Shown here: positions 35,860-47,212 of the stretch, in pieces
How positions within the stretch are numbered: position 1 is the first letter of the stretch
Layout of the letters: each line of letters opens with the position of its first letter
Origin: Caecitellus pseudoparvulus
Lineage: Eukaryota; Bigyra: Bicosoecida
Assembly: GCA_965644315.1 (NCBI GenBank)
Contig: CBFFRQ010000013.1
Coordinates: forward strand, 1-64,000
Direction: 5' to 3'
DNA: 64,000 nucleotides
Position numbers and translations under genes: made by a program
Notes under the pieces: generated by a model
Database searches by the model: none
Told to the model about the DNA's origin: nothing
What the model saw: the letters and a program-made list of their open reading frames with translations, nothing else

Positions 35860-38105
35860 ATGGCGCTCCACGCGGCTGCAAAGGCTGCTCATGCCATCAA
35901 CATACGGGGTACATGTCGCACCATGTCCACCGCAACGCACGGCTCTGAACGGGGCGTGCTCCTTGGGGCAGGCTCCAACGTCGTCGACTCGTTTTTCACT
36001 GTGCGGGGCCTGCCTCAGCACGGGGAAAAGCAGTACTTTGCCGGCGCGGCAGCGGCCAAGACTTCCGTCGGTGGAGTGACGCTGAACCATTTGATGTGGG
36101 CCCGCATGCTGAACGTGCCGTCAGCACTCATGGCGCTGCAGGTGAGGCGCCCAGCAGCGTTTCCCACACGTTTCACCCCGCCAACCTGCAACTTCCCGCG
36201 CTCACCACGCAGGGAAAGGACACGAACGGCGAGTACATTCGGGCAGCTATGCAGGCTCACGGCGTGGATGATGCGTTTGTCTCGGTGGGTCCGCAGCACA
36301 CCTCCTCTGCCTGTCATGTGTTTGTGGACACTGCTGGAGAGCGGTCTGTTGTCATGTCGCCCGGCAGCACGGCAGCCATGACGGGCCCCATGCTGGAGTC
36401 ACTGTATGATGCCTGGTTCCAGTCGTCGCATCACCAAGACAAGCCCCCCGTGGCCTTCATGTCCTCTGAAATCAGCCAGCTCCCCCTCAGTGGCGTGGCA
36501 TACCTGCAGCGCATGGCGCACCAGCACTCCCTCCCCTTCGCTGTGGACGTGGACGTGCCTGTGGAGACAGCAGTCGGCACTGCGCAGCTGGGCACGCTGT
36601 CCGAGTTGGCTGCAGTCTTGACCTGTGTCGGCGGCCCCACCCTGGTGAAGCTCAGCGCAGCCGCCTGTGAGAGCACGCTGTACTTGGCTGCTGCCGTCAA
36701 GGCGGTGCTGGGGCGACCCACCTACGACACAGTGCCCCACGCAGAGGCGGTGCAGCTGCTGCAGCCCATGTTGGAGGCAGCCCCCCTGTCCCTGCATGCG
36801 CCCTTCGACGGCAGGCGGGCTGACTTCGACGCCGACCTGCTGGCGCCCATGGACGGCGACAGAGTGGGGCGGGAGCTGCATAAGGCGTACAGGGCAGCTG
36901 CCAATGGCGCCGACGTGGAGGTGCGCGGCAGCATCGGGTACAAAGCCCGGCAGCTGGTGCAAGCGCTGTCAGTGCCCATGGTGGTGGTCACGGACGGGCA
37001 CCGGGGGGCGTCACTCGCAGTGGGCGATGCCGCGCGCACCGACACCGCAACCCTCAGCAACCTGGCCAGCCACGGTGGCAGTGCCGAGCTGGACTTTCAC
37101 AGCGACACCAGCATTTACGGGGAGCTGCACTGCGCGAACCTGCCGCCCTGTGAAGACCTGGGCCCGCAACGCAACTCGTCGGGGGCGGGGGATGCATTCT
37201 TCGGCGGCCTGCTGGCGGCGCTGGCGGTGTGGGGCATGCCTGCGACGGCAGAGGCTGTGCAGCGAGTGGGGGCCGTGGGCTCAGCCGCAGGGGCGGCTTG
37301 CACTGAACTGGTGGGGGCCGTGCCAGACCTCACCCCCTGTGGGCAGCACGGGCAACCAGCCTCCCTCACGCGCATGCTGCAGCTGGCGCCAGGCCCGGTG
37401 GAGGCGCTGGTGCGCGACGCGCAGCCCCTGTCCCCTCTACTGCGGGACGCTGACGGGGAGCGGACGGCACACGCGTCGTCCCCCGACGTCGGCGTGAACG
37501 CGGCCCACGTGCAGCTGGTGCACGACGCAGTGCAGGCGTCACTGCGGGACGACGTCAGCTCAGTGCAGGGCGTCGCCCGCCTGTACGAGGGGGGCTCCTC
37601 TGGCTCCGCGCAGATCCTGCGCGCCTGTGACGCGCTCCTGCGCTGCGCCAGTCAGGGGGGACACGTGTACTGCTCAGGTGCGGGGCGCAGCGCCCATGTG
37701 GCGGCCCGCACGGCAGCCTCCCTGCGCGCCGTGGGCATCCCAGCCACATTCCTGCACACGTCCGCGTGGGGGCAGGGCGACGCAGGCACCCTGCGCAGCA
37801 CCTCCACCCTCCTGTTGTTTTCGCGGTCAGGGGACTGCCCAGACCTCGCAGCCGCACTGACCGCTGCAGATGCAGTGGGCGCCCCCACCATCGCCCTGTG
37901 TGGCAAAGTGCAGGGCTCCACCTTGCACACGGCGGCGCAGAGCGTAGACGCGCCCGTGGAGTTCCTGTACGTGCCCAGCGAGGCGGACGGGCAGGGGCGC
38001 ATCCCCAAGCGCTCCGTGCTCAGCACCAACGCCCTGGTCAACGCCATGCTGAGCGGCCTGGCAGCGGCCGCCAAAGGCACTGCCGTCGCGCCCAGCGAGC
38101 CATAG
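35860..38105 (+). CDS. PfkB-type sugar kinase fused to a SIS sugar-phosphate isomerase
   Basis: Exon 35860-36141, intron 36142-36212 (GTGAGG...CGCAG, 71 nt), exon 36213-38105; 724 residues. The kinase half (about 30-440) begins GVLLGAGSNVVDSFF, continues across the splice as MALQGKDTNGEYIRAAMQAHGV, and has VPMVVVTDGHRGAS and the PfkB signature NSSGAGDAFFGGLLAAL with the catalytic Asp. The second half (about 550-715) is a SIS domain closest to arabinose-5-phosphate isomerases: GHVYCSGAGRSAHVAARTAA, FSRSGDCPDLAAAL, STLHTAAQSVD, and a terminal helix NALVNAMLSGLA. The EASHGD-like stretch is altered to SAWGQGDAG. No CBS domains follow. Coupled isomerisation and phosphorylation of one sugar is inference. 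Confidence 0.82.
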
Positions 38106-38134
38106 CTCGCGAACCATAGCCCATGTGGCGGGGC

Positions 38135-38965
38135 TCATGTCGTGGGTGGCGGGGGGAGGCCCAGGTCGACAGGCGGCGGCACGGCCGCGTACGAGCGCGC
38201 GGCGGCTGCAGGTGGGGCGTGCCTCTCCGGGCGGCCGCTGACCCTGGCGCCCTCCCATGCACTGCGCACGCCGCCATGCACGTGGTGAGCCTGGGCAGTG
38301 CCCCGCACATGGCCACCAGTGCCCAGTCCAGACCTGTCCCCCTCTGCCCGGCCGTGGGTCCAAGGAGCAGGCCCGCCGTCCTCGCCCGGCTGCCCAGCGG
38401 GGCGGGCCTTCAGCCGCAGCTTGGTGAAGGAGGCCACTGCCTTGTCCTGCAGCAGCTTGGAGTGCTGCTTGCTGCCGGCATGCACAGTGTGCTGCCGCCC
38501 GAATTCGTCCAGCACCTGCACCTCGCCGGTGCTGCCTGCGGCGGGACGGGAGGGCACTTGTCCCTCCGCGCGCTTGCGCTCGAAATCCACCATGGCGTCT
38601 TCCCCTGCTTCACCCTCACCTCTGCACAGGCGCTCGTACTGCTCCACCTTCTCTCCCAGCTTTCGCTGCCGAGCATCCTCAGCTTTGTTGGAGGCCCGCT
38701 TGGACTTGCTGGAGACGAGGTCAAGTATGGAGCCTTTGGGCTCCCGAGCGCGCTTCTTTCCACGGGGCTTTGCAGATCGCTTCTTCTCTGCGTCTGCGAT
38801 TGCAGCGTCCAGCATCAGCATCTGCGCCAGGCAGCAGGGGCGCGTGGTGGGCAAGCGCGCAGGGCTCGCAGAAACGCAGGCAAAACGCACCGACCCTCCG
38901 TCAACTTTGATCGGCTTGCTGCGCCGTGGGAGCAAAGAGCTCTCTGTAATGAAGCCCAAAGACAT
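38135..38965 (-). CDS. CCDC174: CCDC174-like nuclear protein
   Basis: Starts at the ATG at 38965 (MSLGFITESSLLPRRSKP), a motif typical of the CCDC174 N-terminus (GxxTESSLLPKK). A 69-nt intron 38890-38822 (GTGCGT...GCGCAG) is likely; it keeps the frame, so unspliced reading is also open. After it come basic nuclear-type sequence (KPRGKKRAREPKG), ILDLVSSKSKRASNKAEDA, and a coiled coil with KLGEKVEQYERLCRGE and MVDFERKR, matching the family's KLYEKMxxG...LVDF region. The Pro/Gly-rich C-terminus is not conserved. CCDC174 binds the exon-junction factor EIF4A3 in vertebrates; that role here is inference. It converges on the PfkB-SIS gene, with stops 29 bp apart. Confidence 0.7.
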   Translation of the reverse strand: MSLGFITESSLLPRRSKPIKVDGGSVRFACVSASPARLPTTRPCCLAQMLMLDAAIADAEKKRSAKPRGKKRAREPKGSILDLVSSKSKRASNKAEDARQRKLGEKVEQYERLCRGEGEAGEDAMVDFERKRAEGQVPSRPAAGSTGEVQVLDEFGRQHTVHAGSKQHSKLLQDKAVASFTKLRLKARPAGQPGEDGGPAPWTHGRAEGDRSGLGTGGHVRGTAQAHHVHGGVRSAWEGARVSGRPERHAPPAAAARSYAAVPPPVDLGLPPPPTT

Positions 38966-39273
38966 GCCTTCGTGCTGTCGTCCCACACCTACGTCCTCCT
39001 GCTCTCAGCTCAGGGACGAGGGACCTGCAGTCGCTCGTGGGAGCCGCTGGCTCGACTGTCCCAGTGCTGCACACAGCCAAATTCACAAGCCTGGGAATGC
39101 GAATTGAAGCATTTCCCATATAAATCCCCAAAAATCATATGCTTGTCTTGCTTTGTTTTTCGTTTGGGTGCAACGATCGAACGTCTGGTCAGCGCTACAT
39201 CAACGCCCAGCTGCAGCGAGCTTGGGTCTCAGGTTCGCTGGCCACGCAACCAGACAGGCGCCAGGTCCAAACC

Positions 39274-40833
39274 ATGGCCTTTTCGCGGCCCTGCAGCGCT
39301 GCTGCAATGGGAGTCTTGGCTACTACAAGGGTGCAGATTCGCCGTTTCGCTGGCGTTTCAGACCACGTCGCAGCGCTGGGCCGCATGACGACCGTCGTCC
39401 CAGCGGAAGACCAAAGCACACACGAAGTCGACTGGGGCAAGAAGTACACAGGCTCTGCCCTCGCTGTCGTGCAACCGGGCTGCGTGGAGGAAGTCGCGGA
39501 GGTCATCAAGTACGCTGGCAAGCACGGCATTGGCGTGGTGCCGCAAGGCGGCAACACTGGCTTGGTGGGGGGCGGCGTCCCTCGCGACCAGGACATTGTC
39601 GTGAACATGTCCCGCATGCGCCGCATTTCCGACTTTGACACCAGCTCGGGCGTCATCACCGCGGAGGCAGGCGTGACCCTGGCCGAGCTGGAGGCAGCGG
39701 CCGCCCAGCATGGCTTCCGAGTGCCACTGGACCTCGGAGCTCGGGGCTCCTGCCACATCGGCGGCAACATCGCGACAAACGCAGGCGGCATCCGGGTGGT
39801 TCGGTACGGCTCCTTGCATGGGTACCTCCGTGGTCTGCGCGTGGTGGATGGGGCGGGGCGCACGCTGGACCTCCGCTCACACCTGGCCAAAGACAACGTG
39901 GGCCTGCACCTGCCACACCTCTTCCTGGGCAGCGAGGGCAGCCTGGGCGTCATCACGGACGTGTGCCTGGCCACTGTGCCTGCGCCGCCCCACAGCTGCA
40001 TGGCCCTGCTGGCAGCTCCCTCCTTCCCCGCAGCGGTCCGCATCATGCAGCGTGCCCGGCGCCAGCTGCAGGGCAGTCTGTCTGCGGTGGAGTTCATGGA
40101 CCGGGCTGCGCTGAAGACGGTGCTGCAGCACACCCCCAACACCCGGGACCCCCTGCCGACGCCCTTCCCTTTCTACGTGCTGGTGGAGGTGGAGGGGGGG
40201 GATGCGCCCGCCCTGAACGGGGAGCTGGAGAACACCCTGTGGGGCGCCTTGGCGGCGGAGGAGGCAGTGGAGGGCGTCGTGGCAGACAGCTCTGCGCGGT
40301 GCGCCGACCTGTGGGCCTTGCGGGAGAACGTGGCCCCTGCAGCCTCCACACACGGCCTGGTGCTGAAGTACGACGTGTCCCTGCCGGCGCAACGCATGCA
40401 CGAGCTCGTGTGCGCGACGCAGCACCGCCTCGCCGACGCAGTGGCAGCCGGGCAGCTCCCCGGCGCATCCCTGGCCACACTGGGCTCGGCCACACACGGC
40501 GAACTGGTGCAGGTGGACCCCCAGGACATCGTCGTCATGGGGTACGGCCACATCGGCGACGGCAACCTGCACTTGAACGTGAGCATTCCGTGGGAGGGCG
40601 GCTCGGCCGCAAGCCCCCTCACGGCGCCAGTGCAGGAGCTGCTGGAGCCGTGGGTGTTTGAGTGGGTCTTAGCAGCGGGTGGCAGCGTCTCCGCCGAGCA
40701 TGGCGTGGGGCAGGCCAAGGTGCAGTGGGTTGGCCGTGCCCGCTCGCCCGAGGCGGTGCAGGCCATGCAGGACGTGAAGCGTGCCTTTGACCCCCTCGGC
40801 ATCATGAACCCCGGCAAGGTGCTGCCACAATAA
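39274..40833 (+). CDS. D2HGDH: D-2-hydroxyglutarate dehydrogenase, mitochondrial
   Basis: FAD enzyme oxidising D-2-hydroxyglutarate to 2-oxoglutarate and passing electrons to the ubiquinone pool through ETF. From the ATG at 39274 it has 519 residues and begins MAFSRPCSAAAMGVLATTR, an Arg/Ala/Ser-rich mitochondrial presequence. The PCMH-type FAD domain shows VVPQGGNTGLVGGGVP, ITAEAGVTLAEL, HIGGNIATNAGGIRVVRYG and LFLGSEGSLGVIT. The C-terminal substrate/metal domain shows VMGYGHIGDGNLHLNV, VSAEHGVGQAKV and FDPLGIMNPGKVLPQ. All key motifs are present and no intron is needed. D-lactate dehydrogenases share the fold, but the TNAGGIRVVRYG and C-terminal motifs fit D2HGDH better. Confidence 0.9.
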   Translation: MAFSRPCSAAAMGVLATTRVQIRRFAGVSDHVAALGRMTTVVPAEDQSTHEVDWGKKYTGSALAVVQPGCVEEVAEVIKYAGKHGIGVVPQGGNTGLVGGGVPRDQDIVVNMSRMRRISDFDTSSGVITAEAGVTLAELEAAAAQHGFRVPLDLGARGSCHIGGNIATNAGGIRVVRYGSLHGYLRGLRVVDGAGRTLDLRSHLAKDNVGLHLPHLFLGSEGSLGVITDVCLATVPAPPHSCMALLAAPSFPAAVRIMQRARRQLQGSLSAVEFMDRAALKTVLQHTPNTRDPLPTPFPFYVLVEVEGGDAPALNGELENTLWGALAAEEAVEGVVADSSARCADLWALRENVAPAASTHGLVLKYDVSLPAQRMHELVCATQHRLADAVAAGQLPGASLATLGSATHGELVQVDPQDIVVMGYGHIGDGNLHLNVSIPWEGGSAASPLTAPVQELLEPWVFEWVLAAGGSVSAEHGVGQAKVQWVGRARSPEAVQAMQDVKRAFDPLGIMNPGKVLPQ

Positions 40834-41055
40834 TTCACCCCGAAGTCACCGGGCTGCCCTCTGCGTTCCCTCCCTCTCGCTCACCCCTGTGTCGCGGTGG
40901 GAGCTCGCTGCAGTGCGGCCTGCCTGACCAGTCGCATGCGACGCCGCCGCATGCGGGAGCTCGCCTCGCGCACGCGGCCCCAGAGTGGCGAACCCGCGCA
41001 CCAGGCGTAGGGTAGCTGCTGCAGACGGCCTAAAGCTGCGTCGCCACCCTCCTCC

Positions 41056-43804
41056 ATGGGGTGCGGGCCTTCCACGGCTGTGCAGCCGGGGGAGCGCGAC
41101 AACGCATCAGAGGCGTCAGGCACGCCTGCTGCAGTGCAGCACGCAGATGGCGGTGCAGGAGGCCCCTCATCATCTGGACCAGGAGAGACGGACGAAAAGG
41201 CGCCACATGGGACTAGTTGTTCGAGCTCTAGGCGCAGCGGGCGCGGGAGACCCCCAGGTGGGGGCCCTGAGAGCCCGGAACCCGCCGCCGCAAAATCTAA
41301 GCCCATTCCACAGCTGCCAGCTGGGCCCCTACGTGATCTGCCTGTGAGTTCCACGCAGCACTGTTGCTGCAGTTGGCTTCACAGAAGGCTGGCCGACTGC
41401 CTGCGCAGGTTGCAAACTTGGAAGACGACTTTGACATGGGGGAACTCCTCGGAAAGTGCGTGGGAGCGTTTTCGCGTGCTTCCTGGCGATGCCGACACAC
41501 AGCCACCGCCACGCGCTCTCGAGCAGGGGCTCCTTCGGCAACGTGTACCGGGCAACACGCAAATCAGATGGTGGTGTCTTTGCTGTAAAGATCATGGACC
41601 GCGCCAAGATCAAGCCCACCAGCATTCACCGCGAGTACACCGTGCTGGAAGCCACAGGCCAGCACTCCCACGTTGTCGGGTACTTCGGCACGTACAAGTC
41701 TGCCACCCAAGTGAGCTTTGTCCTGGAGCCCATGGAGGGTGGGGAGTTGTTCCAGCGCCTGGTCCATGAGGGAGCCCTCGAGGAGCCAGCGGCGCGGCAC
41801 ACCTTCCTGCACGTCGCGCAGGCTCTCGCGTTCCTTCACAGCCGCGGGATTATCCACCGCGACTTGAAGCCGGAGAACTTGCTGCTCAAGTGCGCCGACC
41901 CAGGGGACTTCACCGCCAAGATCGCAGACTTTGGCTTGTCCCAGCTCATTCGCCCGCGGGAAAAGCTGGTGAGTCACCAGTGACCTGCGCGCAGCCCACT
42001 CCACGCCTCCTTCACTCCCCGGCCCACCCCCTCCCAGGTGAAAATTTGTGGAACATGGGCATATGCAGCCCCTGAAATGTCAGATCCTGCTCGGCCTGGC
42101 TATGACGCCCGGTTTGACACGTGGGCGCTGGGCGTCATCATGTTCGTGGCTCTGAGTGGGTACCACCCGTTTGACCCGCACGGCAACCTCCCAGTGAACA
42201 AAATCAAGTCCAACGCCCGGAACGCGAAGTTTGACTTCGACATGCCCGAGTGGAGTGGCATTTCCAACCCTGCCAAGGACCTCATCGCACGGCTCATCGT
42301 GAAGGAGCCCCGCAAGCGCCTGTCCAGCAAGCAGCTGCTGAAGCACCCCTGGTTCCGAGATGTCCCGCCGCCTTCCGCGCGCTTCCGGCTCACGGCTGAT
42401 GGCGAGAAGATCCTGGAGCAGATCCGCCCGGCGGGGTCCAGTGACGACGTAAGTGTAGACTCGTCAGCCACTCCTGACTTCTCCACCTGGCAACAGCCAA
42501 CCGGCACGAGCGGCGCTGGCGGCTTGCCAGGCAGGCCACCCGCTCGCCCCTCCTCCCCTCGATCGACCGGGGAAGGCGACTCAACTCATGGGCGACAAGG
42601 CGCCTCTGGGAGTAGCTCCACACGGCCACGGGAGGGAGCTCGGCACATGCCTGGTGGCAGCGAGGAAAACCCTGGTCGGCCACATAGGGCTCGCAAGGGG
42701 CGGGGGAAGGCTGCCGCGCAGGGCTGGCACCCACACATCCCCATGCCATCGGAGGCTGGCCCGACGAAGGCCGCTCCCAGCAGCGACGGCGGCTTTGCGG
42801 CGGTGGGTGGGCAGGAAATCACCACCCCCAGTCGCCGCGCTGGCAGACCTGCACAGGCCATACCCGTGCCGCTGGACAGCCCCAGGCAGCGCCCCAGCCA
42901 CAGCGGCAGCCAGGCGCAGGGTGGACAGGGCGCCGTCTTGGCTTCACGTCTGGATCGGTCTTTCTACGGAGCACCCCCTGTCACCACTGGCACAGTGGCC
43001 ACGCTGAGCTTGGGCTCGGACGATGCGTCTTCCGATGCCAGTGGCGTCAGTGGCAGAGGGGGGGGCGGGTACGACAAGGCTGCGGGTTCCTTGGCACCCC
43101 CACCTCGCGCAGGCATCGCTGACCAGTCCAGTCCACACCCGAAGCACCGTCTGAAGTACGGCCGGCGCTCCGCACGCAAGCGTAGCGGGCGTGGCAAGGC
43201 AGTCATGGACCGGCGCTTTCGGTCGTCACGGGGGGAGGACGTCCTGCTCAAGTCCGCCGGCGCGGCAGGCGGCACACATGATACTCCGCCACCTTCAGCG
43301 TCGCACCACGGGCAGCCCAAGGGCGCCGACACGCCAGCACGCCTCACTGCCCGTGACTCATCCATGGACAGCGCGGGGGACGCTGGCAGTGCCCGGCGGT
43401 ATGTCTCCCCCCAGCACACACAAGTCGGTGGCACCATCAGCGTGGAAGCCGACAAGTCCAGGAGCACCAGCTTGGCGGTGGCTGGCGAGTCACACGTGCC
43501 ACAGTTGAACCTGCCCACTGTCACAGTAATGCCTGGCAGCGTATCTGCACGCCCCCTTCGCCACGGGGAGGTGCCAAACCTGTCGGATGCCGCAGCACCA
43601 GCACCAGCTTCTGCCGCACGACATCCATCCCAGCGCTCCATCCAGTCAGAGAGCCACGCTGAAAAGGGGACACCAGTGCTTGCTGCAGCATGGGGCAGCA
43701 CCAGTGCGGCAGGCTCGGGGTGGCAACTCAAGCCGAGGGCGCGCTCGGCAAGGGGGGTGTCTGCCGCTGAGAGCGCCAGCAAAGTTCTGGACGATGCAGG
43801 CTGA
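41056..43804 (+). CDS. Ser/Thr protein kinase, CAMK group, with N-myristoylation motif
   Basis: Exons 41056-41343, 41409-41455, 41527-41968 and 42038-43804; introns of 65, 71 and 69 nt with GTGAGT, GTGCGT and GTGAGT donors. The product is 847 residues. It begins MGCGPSTA, a good N-myristoylation and palmitoylation context, so plasma-membrane tethering is likely. Splicing rebuilds the glycine loop GELLGKGSFGNVYRAT (about 105-120). Then come FAVKIMD, HRDLKPENLLL (about 221), KIADFGLSQL (about 245), CGTWAYAAPEM (about 265) and the end LLKHPWFRDV (about 350). The kinase core is CDPK/DAPK-like, but no EF-hands follow. The last ~480 residues are Ser/Pro/Gly-rich and basic, with no fold recognised. 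All catalytic residues are present. Confidence 0.88.
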
Positions 43805-43963
43805 TTTGCCGAGCAAATTTTCTCAACTGTCTTTTGCTAGTTTGAGCGCCTTGTTTCCCCTTGAGGCTTGGTGGAAGCAGTGCAAGCTTGCCCGTGAACA
43901 GCGGCTCACACCTGCCTCAGCCCCTTGTGACCTGCCCAGCCCCACGAACGAGGCCGGCGCGCC

Positions 43964-45219
43964 ATGGCAAACACGACTGAGCTCGGTTTGCTGTGCAATG
44001 CAACTTGGAAACCACTTCAGCCAGGTGTAGGGGTTCTGGTGTACAAGACTTCGTGCAATCACGTCTTCTGGTGCGCGCGCACACGTTGCGTTTCATGCTC
44101 TGCAACGCAGCTGCTGCACCACCACCTGTGACACACAGTGAAGAAGTTGGCAAGCGGCACTTTGCAACCTCAACTAAGTAAGCCTGTGCTAGCCTGCCAT
44201 GCACTCCCTGGTAGCCTCGCCCTCATCCCTCCCCGGGAGCCCTCCCCTTCAGATGCCCACTGTGCGGCACTGACCTTCAGCACACGAGCGGCGGGGAAGT
44301 GCTGGAAGTGGCCCTGGAAGCCTCAGAGGAGGGCGACTCAATTGTCTATGGCTACTTACTCTCTCGTCCTCTCACCTTGCTGCAGCTGTGTGCAGAGTAC
44401 ATGGCTGGATTCTTTCATGAGCAGCGCAAGCTCGCCGGGCGGCGATCGCGGGTGCAGCTGGCAGACGCGCAAGATGCTGCTCAAGCCCGTGTAGCTCAGC
44501 TGGAGAGGCAGCACACAGAGCTCTCAAATCAAATTCGAACTTTGACAACTGAGTTGAAGCACAAAGACGAAGGTACCGCGTGCAGCCCTCCACATGCACG
44601 CTCGCCCTAGCACCCCACCGCTGCCGCCGCCGCTCCCCACCCAGCCATTGCTCGGCAGCAAGACAAACTGGCCAGGGCCGCTCAAGCACATCGAGGTGTA
44701 GTGCAGAAGTACGACCAGCTCAAGCGCGCATACTCTCGTGCCACTGGTGCAGCGCCCATCCCCAACCCCACACCCACCCGGGCCCCCGCACGGCAACCCA
44801 TGACGCCAACAAATGCTACTGCGGTGGGAGGCATGCAACGGGTGCCGCAACGTACGGGCTTGCCCCATCACCCGCACTCTGGAACGAGCCGGGGGAACCT
44901 TGGCCTGTCGACCCCGCTGTCCCAAACGGGGATGAATGTGAGGCACATGCAAAGCCCTCGCAACGCACTGGCCAGCCCCAGCCCCCGCAGCTCAGCGCCC
45001 CCCTCCTCTCCGTACGTGGGCCAGCGGCAGGACTCCTTCCTCTCCACAGCTTCCACAGCAGAAACATTCCGGGCAGCCAAGCGACCCCGCCAGGAGGCCG
45101 CAGAGACAGGCCGCGTCCCGACAGCCATGTTCAGAACACGCCCAGTGTCCAGCACGCCCTTCGGTGGGCACAGGTCTGGAGGGGGGCTGCTGGGCAGCAC
45201 AGCCCCATCTTTCTTGTGA
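43964..45219 (+). CDS. HEI10: HEI10/CCNB1IP1-like RING E3 ligase (meiotic crossover factor)
   Basis: Exons 43964-44070, 44139-44177, 44253-44572 and 44645-45219; introns of 68, 75 and 72 nt. The frames close exactly to give 346 residues. Splicing assembles a compact N-terminal RING: LGLLCNATWKPL, SCNHVFC joined to EEVGKRHFATST, then KCPLCGTDL. HEI10 proteins place such a RING before a coiled coil and a Ser/Arg tail. The coiled coil here includes LTLLQLCAEYMAGFFHEQRK, VAQLERQHTELSNQIRTLTT and VQKYDQLKRAYSRA. The tail is Ser/Pro-rich with FRAAKRPRQ and ends GGLLGSTAPSF. The second zinc ligand of the RING (CxxC) is missing, since CNATW has one Cys. In animals and plants it marks crossover sites. 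Confidence 0.8.
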
Positions 45220-45248
45220 TGCTTGCGCACAGTGTACCTGCATTTACC

Positions 45249-47212
45249 TCACCACACCTCAGTGCCCGTGCCCTGGTGGGGGTCCAAGGCGCTCATCGTG
45301 ACGACACTAATGCCCTCCTGCAAGGCATCAAACACCGCCGACGTCGCTGTGATGATGTCCAGCGTCTCAGGAACAACTGCTGGGTGCGGCACAACCTGAT
45401 CAGGCTCGCTCAGGTGCAGGCACAGGATCTCCCCACCAAAACGGATCTGGTCTTTCACGCCCGCCAGCACTGCACTTGGCGTGCTGGCCCAATCAGCAGG
45501 GTACACCGACCACAGAGCGCCAGCCATGCCCATGCCATTCGCAGCACGCAGCAGGGCAACATCACGAATGCCGTCGGCAGGGCGATACCAGGCTGGGGCC
45601 TTGCCTGTTGCTGTCAGGATTGTCGAGTACGCTTCCTCCATGTCCATCATAGCAAATGCAGTGGAGGGGGCGCCAGAGGCACCCAACACGCCCACCTCGT
45701 GGCCAGCATCCGTGATGTGGTCAATGGCGTGCACATTGCTCGCGGCTTCGTGCCCCGTGAAGAAGAAGGTCCCCTTGGCACCCTTGTCTGCCAGGAGTTG
45801 CAGCAAGGCAACGAGCTCGCTGTGGGAGCGAGGCGCGCCGTTGAAGGTGATCGCGACGTGGGGCAGTGTGATGCAGCCGCGGTGAGTCATGTGGGCCAGC
45901 AGGGGGGAAACGCCCGGCACAGCACGGTGCATCACCTGCAGCAGGCGTGCTGCCAGCACCAGCAGGCACAGCGCGGCCCCGGCAAGGACGGCCAATCGGG
46001 GCAGTCCCCCGACGAGAGAGTGAGAGTCAAGGTACTGCGCAGCTGCGGCCCTGTCCGCCCAGGCAAATGCACCAACTGCTGCCTGCACCGCTGCCTGAGC
46101 ATCCGCTGAAGTGCACAGGACGACCGACACGCCGAGAATCCCCATGAATACAACAACAGAGAGATCCAAGGCAAATAGCCGGTGCTGCGTCGCATTGTAG
46201 GGGTTCCATACCTCAACGCCAAGAGCAAGGGCGGCCACGGCGCCAGCTGCAACGGCAAAGCCGAAGGAAAAGGCCAGCAGCTGGCCCACCGCGGCAGCTT
46301 GCCCGGACAGACCGAAGTCGAAGAACACCATGGAGAACACAACCAGCAGCACTGACTGAGCACGCCGTTCGTTGTGCGCCCAAGGCCCCAGCGGGCAGGG
46401 CATGTTGGCATACGCGGACAGAGTCACAGCCAGCCCGAGGGCCAGCGGCACAGACACGGCCAGCAGCGCGTCGCCGTTCTGGATGAACGCGATGCCAGTC
46501 ATAATGATAGCTGGCACCACAGCAAGGGCAACTCGGCCCTTTGTTGGCGCGCCATGGTCCCGAGTGTCTGAGGACACCACCAGCAACCAGAGCAGGAGCA
46601 GTGCGCCGCACACGCCGACATCAATGCGCCCGCCGAAGCTGATAAAGGTCCCCCCAACCGCCGAACCGACCACAAGCGAGTATGCCGTGGGCCCTGCCCC
46701 GAACATGGCTGACACTTCTGCACAAACGCGGCGAAGCGTGGCGGGGTGCCGGCACGAGGCGTGGTTGATGGGTGGGTGAGGCGGGGCACGTAATTCCGCT
46801 TACCAGCACGAGATGCCAGGTACCCCACAAACAGCAACAGGGCAGAGCGCCCCAGTGGGCCGACCACCTGGCCCTCCACCAGGGCATCTGAAAATGCCAG
46901 TGCAGCCGTGCAGCCTGCAGCAGTCAATGCCAGCATGGTGGTGGTGTGCTGCACGAGGAGACTTGCCAGGACAGCCGCTGCACCAGCCAGAACGGCCGCC
47001 ATCGCGGCAGCATCGCCTGTGAGCCCCTGCCCCAACCACCCTGCCAGGACAAGCACGCCAGCAAAGCCCACGAACGCATACTTGTACGATGGAAGGCGCT
47101 TGGATGTCAGGTCCACAGACAGCAGCCAGAGTGCCGCAAAGCCCAGCGCCACGGAGACTGCAACGGTTGATGCTGGCACGGAGCTGGTGCCCCACGCAAC
47201 GACAGACGCCAT
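45249..47212 (-). CDS. Multi-pass membrane protein with degenerate polysaccharide-deacetylase (NodB) domain
   Basis: Exon 47212-46804, intron 46803-46718 (GTAAGC...TGCAG, 86 nt), exon 46717-45249; 625 residues from MASVVAWGTSS. The first ~390 residues contain roughly ten or more hydrophobic helices (for example VALGFAALWLLSV, YAFVGFAGVLVLAGWLG, LLLLWLLVVSS, VLLVVFSMVFFDFGL). The C-terminal ~230 residues follow the NodB fold: VAITFNGAP, LLQLLADKGAKGTFFFTG, GHEVGVLG, YRPADGIRDVALLRAANGMG, LWSVYPADW. The catalytic/metal motif TFDDGP is replaced by TFNGAP and the HxxxH motif keeps only one His, so deacetylase activity is unlikely. A binding or regulatory role at a membrane is inference. Its closest neighbour, the PPC protein on the same strand, is also a surface protein. 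Confidence 0.72.
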
